Shown here piece by piece: positions 59,409-64,000 of a DNA stretch of 64,000 bases. Both the position numbers and the translations under genes were made by a program. The notes beneath the pieces are model-generated. The model was not told where the DNA came from. It searched no databases and saw only the letters and a list, made by a program, of their open reading frames with translations. Every line of letters starts with the position of its first letter. Within the stretch, counting starts at the first letter, position 1. This stretch comes from Chryseomicrobium sp. FSL W7-1435 (lineage in GTDB: Bacteria > Bacillota > Bacilli > Bacillales_A > Planococcaceae): NCBI RefSeq assembly GCF_038595005.1, contig NZ_CP151997.1:2418001-2482000 (forward strand), written 5' to 3'.

Positions 59409-60779
59409 CATTTTTTGTGGTTGCACATACTCATCAAACTGCTCTTCTGTTAAAAGCTCCAAGTAAAGAGCTGCTTCTTTTAAGGTTGTTCCATTTTCAT
59501 GTGCATATTTTGCAATTTTCGCAGCATTTTCATAGCCGATATACGGATTTAACGCAGTCACTAACATGAGCGAGTTATCCACATGACGTCCAATAACCTC
59601 TCGATTAGGTTCAATTCCTACTGCGCAGTTATCGTTGAAACTGTGCATAGCATCTGCTAATAAACGGACAGACTGCAAGAAGTTGAAAATAATAACTGGT
59701 TTAAATACATTCAATTGATAATTCCCCTGACTAGCAGCAAAGGAGATTGTTGTATCGTTCCCCATCACTTGAGCTACAACCATAGTCATTGCTTCACTTT
59801 GAGTAGGATTTACCTTTCCAGGCATAATCGAGCTGCCCGGCTCATTTGCAGGAATCGTTAATTCCCCTATCCCCGAGCGAGGTCCACTTGCTAGCATACG
59901 CACATCGTTAGCGATCTTCATCAAATCGGCCGCGAGACCTTTTACAGCACCGTGGACGGTGACAACATCATCATACGATGTGAGTGAATGAAACTTATTT
60001 TCAGCTGACGAAAACTCACTCTCGACTAGCTTAGAAATTTCTTTCGCCACCAAGTCACCAAACTCCTTTGGTGCATTGATCCCGGTTCCTACAGCTGTGC
60101 CGCCAATTGCCAATTCGCGCATAAATGGAAGAACGGCTTCAATCATCTGTTTCGATTTTTCCAACATCCTTACCCAACCACTGAACTCTTGGCCAAGCGA
60201 AAGTGGTGTGGCATCTTGCAGATGGGTCCGCCCTATTTTCACAATAGTCCCATACTCTTCTGCTTTTTGTTCAAATGTTTTATGAAGCGCATCGATTGCC
60301 GGCAATAACCGCTGTTCGACAGCCAACACTCCTGCTACATGTAACGCTGTTGGAAATGTATCGTTCGAGCTTTGAGATTTATTCACATCATCATTGGGAT
60401 GCAAACGTTCTGATGAACCAGATCTCTCTAGCAATTGATTTCCTCGATTGGCAATGACTTCGTTGACGTTCATATTGGTTTGAGTGCCACTACCTGTCTG
60501 AAAAACCACGAGTGGAAAATGTTCATCCCATTGCCCAGTACGAATCTCATGAACGGCTTCTACTATAGCATCACGTTTTTCCTTAGACAGATTGCCAAGT
60601 GAATAACTGACTTCTGCTGCAGCGGCTTTAACGGCTGCTTGCGCGTAGACTACTTCTAGTGGCATTTGATCCGTGCCAATTTTAAAATTTTGTTTACTTC
60701 GTTGTGTTTGGGCTCCCCATAGCTTATTTGCCGGAACTTGAATCTCACCCATTGAATCTTTTTCAATACGATAATCCAT
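59403..60779 (-). CDS. fumC: Class II fumarate hydratase
   Basis: 458-residue TCA-cycle enzyme, aspartase/fumarase superfamily. The diagnostic [16 protein letters not shown] loop with the catalytic Ser is near residue 315; [14 protein letters not shown] and [13 protein letters not shown] are the other substrate-site segments; [17 protein letters not shown] carries the catalytic His. These choices (NMN, THLQDA) fit FumC rather than aspartase. ATG behind AAGGAGG. Confidence 0.96.
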   Translation of the reverse strand: MDYRIEKDSMGEIQVPANKLWGAQTQRSKQNFKIGTDQMPLEVVYAQAAVKAAAAEVSYSLGNLSKEKRDAIVEAVHEIRTGQWDEHFPLVVFQTGSGTQTNMNVNEVIANRGNQLLERSGSSERLHPNDDVNKSQSSNDTFPTALHVAGVLAVEQRLLPAIDALHKTFEQKAEEYGTIVKIGRTHLQDATPLSLGQEFSGWVRMLEKSKQMIEAVLPFMRELAIGGTAVGTGINAPKEFGDLVAKEISKLVESEFSSAENKFHSLTSYDDVVTVHGAVKGLAADLMKIANDVRMLASGPRSGIGELTIPANEPGSSIMPGKVNPTQSEAMTMVVAQVMGNDTTISFAASQGNYQLNVFKPVIIFNFLQSVRLLADAMHSFNDNCAVGIEPNREVIGRHVDNSLMLVTALNPYIGYENAAKIAKYAHENGTTLKEAALYLELLTEEQFDEYVQPQKMI

Positions 60780-60984
60780 TCAAAAATCCTCCTTCACTTT
60801 GCTGGAAGTGCCTTCATCTTCCGTTTAATCATACTGGCCTACATGATGCACTTCAACAAAAGTGGCTTGTTTGTGTACAAGAGTCCATCAATTAATTTCT
60901 TACTATAGCAATTAAAATTCGATTCCCGTAAGATGTTGCAGTAAACTAGTAGAATACGAATAAAATCAACAAGGAGGAACATAC

Positions 60985-63117
60985 GTGAAATCTTTAGCTG
61001 CGTTTGTAACGCGTTTTTATAAATCCATTATTGCGTTTTGGGTTTTAGTATTAGTGGCGTCCGTCTATTTTGCCATACAGTTACCTGATACATTACAAGG
61101 GGACGGCTTTCGAACAGATGGTGAACATCAAGAAGTAATGACCACCTTAACAGAAACTTTCGATATTCCTAATGAAACCATCTTAATGGTCTTTGAAGGG
61201 TCTTCTGATGAAGTCATCGAGCAGTCTTTACAACAAGTGGACGAGCTCGGAGTAGCGGACACTATTGTTTCACCACTCGAGGATGACTCTTTACGTGATG
61301 GAGATTTAGCCTATGCTCAAATTCATTTCTCTGAAGAAACGGAAGATCTTCCTGCCATTGTGGATGATTTAAAAGAAATTGCGAACGAAGAAGAATCCGT
61401 AACGCTAACAGGTGGTCCTGTAATCAATAAAGACATCAATACAGCCAGTCAGCGTGATTTAGCAAGCGCAGAAGCTATTGGGTTGCCGATTGCTATTGTC
61501 GTTTTATTGCTTGCTTTTGGAAGTGTTATGGCCTCGTTTGTTCCACTGATCATAGGAATTATGACCGTTGTCATCTCGCTAGGAATATTAGGGGTCATCG
61601 GCAACTCGCTGGACCTATCTATCTTTATTCTCAATATCATTCCCATGCTTGGTCTGGCATTAAGCATTGACTTTGCCTTACTATTTATTAATCGATATAA
61701 AGAAGAACGAGTCCATTCATCCATTAGTGACGCTGTACAAACAGCCGTCCGGACATCAGGCCGTTCTATTATCTTTTCGGCGATTTGTGTCTTCATTGGT
61801 TTAGGTGCCATGCTTGTCATGGAAGTTGATATTTTCATGAACATCGCACTTGGCGGGACATTGGTAGTCACGCTTGCAGTACTCTCTTCCCTTACATTAC
61901 TTCCTGCTCTTTTAATGTTAATTGGAGACCGAATCAACAAGTGGACTATTCTACGTGTACGCCCTGGTGGTAGCACACGTTGGCAGCAATTTGCTGCATT
62001 CGTCATGAAGCGACCAGTAGCGTTGATAGTGGTTGCCCTTGTGTTATTAGGTATTGCTATTATTCCGGTAAAAGATATGACGCTTTCAATTCCACAAGTC
62101 GACTCGTTACCTGAACAATATGAGTCGCGCCAGTCATATGACTTATTAGACAACCGCTTTGGATTTGGTGAAGAATCAACGGTTTACATACTTGCAGAAC
62201 GACCTGAAGGCTGGGATTCTGAACAAGCAAGAACTGATATTTTTGATTTACAAGAGTTTTTGTTAGAGGATGAAGCAGTTACTAATGTGTCCACCATATA
62301 CACAGCTACAGACATTCCTTCTCCAGAAGCACTAGAACAACAATTGCAAGTGCCTGAAGCTGCCGCTGCACTGACACCTGCATTTGAAGGATTTATTCAA
62401 GACGAATTATTATTTGTTCCTGTGACGCTTGATTATGAAGGATCTTCTAGTGAGGCCCAACAATGGGTTCGTGATCTTGGGGAAAGAGAATTTGATTACT
62501 CCCTCTCTATTGGAGGGCAACCAAAATTCAACCAAGAGATATTTGATGAAATTTCAAGCAAAATTGGCTTATTGCTAGCCATCATTCTTGGTTCGACTTT
62601 CATTATCTTGATGATTGCTTTCCGTTCATTAGTCATTCCATTGAAAGCCATTCTTATGAATATCATTGGGCTGGCTGCGACATTCGGAATACTCGTCTAC
62701 ATTTTCCAGTTCGGTCACTTTGGGTTACCTGAGACAGAGATCGCTCTTATCATTCCTGTCATTGTGTTTAGTCTTGTATTTGGCCTAAGCATGGATTACG
62801 AAGTGTTCTTGATCTCAAGGATTCAAGAAGAGTATGTCAAATCACAAGACAATACAGCCGCTACGATTGCTGGTCTTGTATCAACAAGTAAGATTATCAC
62901 TTCGGCTGCATTAATTATGATTGTTATTACAGGTGCTTTCGCCTTCACAGACGTAATGCCTGTTAAACAGATTGGTGTGGGGATTGCTATTGCCATTGCC
63001 ATTGACGCAACAATCATTCGTCTGCTGCTTGTGCCAAGCTTGATGAAACTCTTTGGAAAGTGGAATTGGTGGTTACCATTCCGCAAGGGCCCTTATAAAG
63101 CTGGTGGCTTTCATTAA
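60985..63117 (+). CDS. MMPL/RND-family transporter (YdfJ-like)
   Basis: 710-residue 12-helix transporter of the MMPL (actinobacterial-type RND) family. Two symmetrical halves each have an external domain (about 35-145 and 370-510) and a six-helix bundle. The proton-relay motifs are LALSIDFALLFINRYKEE (first half) and GLSMDYEVFLISRIQEEY (second). It is most like B. subtilis YdfJ; substrate likely a lipid or drug. GTG start behind AAGGAGG. No adaptor or outer-membrane partner, as expected in a Gram-positive. Confidence 0.92.
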   Translation: MKSLAAFVTRFYKSIIAFWVLVLVASVYFAIQLPDTLQGDGFRTDGEHQEVMTTLTETFDIPNETILMVFEGSSDEVIEQSLQQVDELGVADTIVSPLEDDSLRDGDLAYAQIHFSEETEDLPAIVDDLKEIANEEESVTLTGGPVINKDINTASQRDLASAEAIGLPIAIVVLLLAFGSVMASFVPLIIGIMTVVISLGILGVIGNSLDLSIFILNIIPMLGLALSIDFALLFINRYKEERVHSSISDAVQTAVRTSGRSIIFSAICVFIGLGAMLVMEVDIFMNIALGGTLVVTLAVLSSLTLLPALLMLIGDRINKWTILRVRPGGSTRWQQFAAFVMKRPVALIVVALVLLGIAIIPVKDMTLSIPQVDSLPEQYESRQSYDLLDNRFGFGEESTVYILAERPEGWDSEQARTDIFDLQEFLLEDEAVTNVSTIYTATDIPSPEALEQQLQVPEAAAALTPAFEGFIQDELLFVPVTLDYEGSSSEAQQWVRDLGEREFDYSLSIGGQPKFNQEIFDEISSKIGLLLAIILGSTFIILMIAFRSLVIPLKAILMNIIGLAATFGILVYIFQFGHFGLPETEIALIIPVIVFSLVFGLSMDYEVFLISRIQEEYVKSQDNTAATIAGLVSTSKIITSAALIMIVITGAFAFTDVMPVKQIGVGIAIAIAIDATIIRLLLVPSLMKLFGKWNWWLPFRKGPYKAGGFH

Positions 63118-63141
63118 TAATTAAGAGTCTTACAGAAAAAG

Positions 63142-63190
63142 AAACTCAGCAAGTTCTCTAGTGTAATTCCAGAGAATTTGCTGAGTTTTA
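63142..63190. terminator. Family B terminator hairpin, copy 7
   Basis: AAACTCAGCAAGTTCTCT pairs with AGAGAATTTGCTGAGTTT (one G-U pair) after the MMPL gene, then the GC-rich element follows 5 bp later. Confidence 0.88.
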
Positions 63191-63195
63191 TTTAC

Positions 63196-63319
63196 GTTGA
63201 GTTCCGTTCCGGGGCTGCGTTCCGTGGGCGCGTCGTGAGTCTCCTCGTCGCAAGCTCCTGCGGGGCCTCACGTTCCGACTTTTGATCCCACTGGAGTCAA
63301 CCCCTACACTCCACTCAAC
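63196..63319. repeat. GC-rich family B element, 124-bp form
   Basis: Second 124-bp copy with the same GTTGAGT/ACTCAAC ends as 53959-54082. Contains GGGGCTGCGTTCCGTGGGCG and CGCAAGCTCCTGCGGGGCC blocks shared by all long copies. Confidence 0.88.
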
Positions 63320-63371
63320 TTCTTTGCTAATTAAGTTTTGTGAAAATGTCTTATACCAGTATATCTGACGC

Positions 63372-63438
63372 TTGACTATATACCCATATAGGTATAAGGT
63401 AATCCATAGAAGGCATCTTCATTATTTTATGCTATACT
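63372..63438 (+). promoter_or_regulatory. cstR promoter and CstR-type operator
   Basis: TATACCCATATAGGTATA (63379-63396) is a near-perfect palindrome with the CC...GG halves used by CsoR/CstR repressors. It follows a TTGACT -35-like hexamer (63372-63377) and overlaps a TATAAG hexamer; a second, extended -10 TGCTATACT lies at 63430-63438. Confidence 0.7.
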
Positions 63439-63471
63439 TTTTGGCAATGAAGAGTTTCGGGAGGGTAGAAC

Positions 63472-63732
63472 ATGAATTATGATGCAAAGACTAAAAACCG
63501 AATCAAACGCATTGAAGGCCAGCTACGTGGAATTCTCCGAATGATGGAAGAGGAACAAGATTGTAAAGATATTATCACGCAACTTTCTGCCTCTCGATCA
63601 GCTATCGATCGTTCAATTGGTGTAATCGTTAGTGAAAATCTTGTTGCCTGTGTCCGCAAAGCTGAAGAAGATGGGGAACCGTCAGATGCCTACGTAAAAG
63701 AAGCGGTGGATCTGCTCGTCAGAAGCCGCTAA
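63472..63732 (+). CDS. cstR: Persulfide-sensing repressor CstR
   Basis: 86-residue CsoR-family repressor. Cys31 (EEQDCKD) and Cys60 (ENLVACV) are at exactly the positions of the Staphylococcus CstR dithiol site, while the copper-ligand His of CsoR is replaced by Asn56. So it should sense sulfane sulfur (persulfide/polysulfide) by forming interprotein tri- or tetrasulfide links, not copper. It is the second CsoR-family gene in the window (compare csoR at 9978). ATG behind GGGAGG. A rhodanese gene follows 41 nt downstream, as expected for a cst-type operon. Confidence 0.92.
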   Translation: MNYDAKTKNRIKRIEGQLRGILRMMEEEQDCKDIITQLSASRSAIDRSIGVIVSENLVACVRKAEEDGEPSDAYVKEAVDLLVRSR

Positions 63733-63773
63733 AAGTCTACTATATCTATCACATTTAAAGGAGCGATTTTGGG

Positions 63774-64000
63774 ATGAAAACAATCACACCACAAGAAGTT
63801 GAACAACAATTAAAAGAAGGTAAACAATTGAATTTAATCGATGTACGTGAAGCCGATGAAGTAGCTTCAGGTCACATTAAAGGGATTACACATATTCCAC
63901 TCGGCGTTTTAGAGTTTCGTATGAATGAGCTAGACAAAAACAAAGAATACGTAATGGTTTGTCGTTCTGGCGGACGTAGCGGTCAAGCAACAATGTTTTT
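63774..64000 (+). CDS. Rhodanese-like sulfurtransferase (partial, cut by window end)
   Basis: First 75 codons of a rhodanese-domain gene. The catalytic loop CRSGGRS (Cys near residue 63) and LIDVREADEVASGHIKGITHIPLG are visible. Downstream of cstR this fits CstA/CstB-like sulfur detoxification or a stand-alone rhodanese; the rest is outside the window. ATG at 63774, 10 nt behind AAAGGAG. Confidence 0.9.
   Translation, partial: MKTITPQEVEQQLKEGKQLNLIDVREADEVASGHIKGITHIPLGVLEFRMNELDKNKEYVMVCRSGGRSGQATMF

Noticed and set aside
61449-62153. 234-residue antisense frame within the MMPL gene
   Set aside because: No initiation signals; Ile/Thr/Ser-rich product is the usual antisense of hydrophobic codons.

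Overview
The window looks like the chromosome of a low-to-moderate GC Gram-positive bacterium of the Bacillales, most likely family Planococcaceae/Caryophanaceae (Planococcus, Planomicrobium or Chryseomicrobium type). This is inferred from gene content and order (ddl-murF-esterase-cshA-ydbS-ydbT next to rodA; csoR-copZ-copA; TcyP, CvfB, MntR, type II MurB, HflX), from strong GGAGG Shine-Dalgarno sites with some GTG/TTG starts, and from the style of its intergenic repeats. I see no rRNA, tRNA, CRISPR array, prophage or insertion sequence. Almost everything is ordinary core or housekeeping sequence; the unusual material lies between genes.

Layout. 0-8 kb (minus strand): cell-wall and RNA genes in transcription order hypothetical-ddl-murF (each overlapping by 4 nt), esterase, cshA, ydbS, ydbT; then rodA on plus. 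9.2-9.5 kb: a composite repeat, then a 45-residue Lmo0850-like gene. 9.9-13 kb: copper homeostasis csoR-copZ-copA with a clear CsoR operator. 13-22.4 kb: four MFS transporters, an XRE/TPR regulator with twin palindromic operators, cystine transporter TcyP, cardiolipin synthase, VanY-type carboxypeptidase. 22.4-31.6 kb: YidC2 lipoprotein with a co-translated small membrane protein, AraC regulator, lipid kinase, several GNATs, quinone-type ring-cleaving dioxygenase, DUF1002, CvfB, MntR, small membrane proteins. 31.6-42.8 kb: tandem GNAT, penicillin acylase family protein, murB, an HxlR/YceI pair, glutamate-type dehydrogenase, alanine/glycine symporter, DsbA-like protein, Mn-dependent pyrophosphatase. 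42.9-51.9 kb: a DUF7662-like/GNAT fusion, 3-methyladenine glycosylase, CoA-transferase, NiaP-like transporter, thrC-thrB, a large repeat locus, ZIP transporter, cysteine-free family-4-like UDG, PAP2 phosphatase. 52-64 kb: ABC exporter, hflX, glyoxalase-like protein, acyl-CoA synthetase, methyltransferase, fumC, MMPL transporter, then cstR and the start of a rhodanese gene (persulfide stress), cut by the window end.

Regulatory logic visible in the DNA: CsoR-type sites control copper genes and a separate CstR-type site precedes cstR; two MhqR-like palindromes precede the dioxygenase and yceI, and yceI is divergent from an HxlR regulator with an N-terminal Cys-Pro, suggesting a local quinone/electrophile response; GTTTAAT-N3-ATTAAAC palindromes lie between the XRE regulator and an MFS pump; a NiaR-like site precedes niaP.

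The best candidate for something undescribed is a composite intergenic repeat seen twice (9.2-9.5 kb and 49.1-49.7 kb): five 21-bp units (AAYGT at each start, a two-helical-turn period), a GC-rich hairpin, a fixed CCACATCTAA motif, and one or two ~121-124-bp long-hairpin units. The hairpin arms differ between copies but keep pairing. A further long-hairpin unit lies at 20.0 kb. A second family, a recurrent terminator hairpin, occurs at seven gene ends and is in three cases coupled to a 111-124-bp element with GTTGAGT/ACTCAAC ends.
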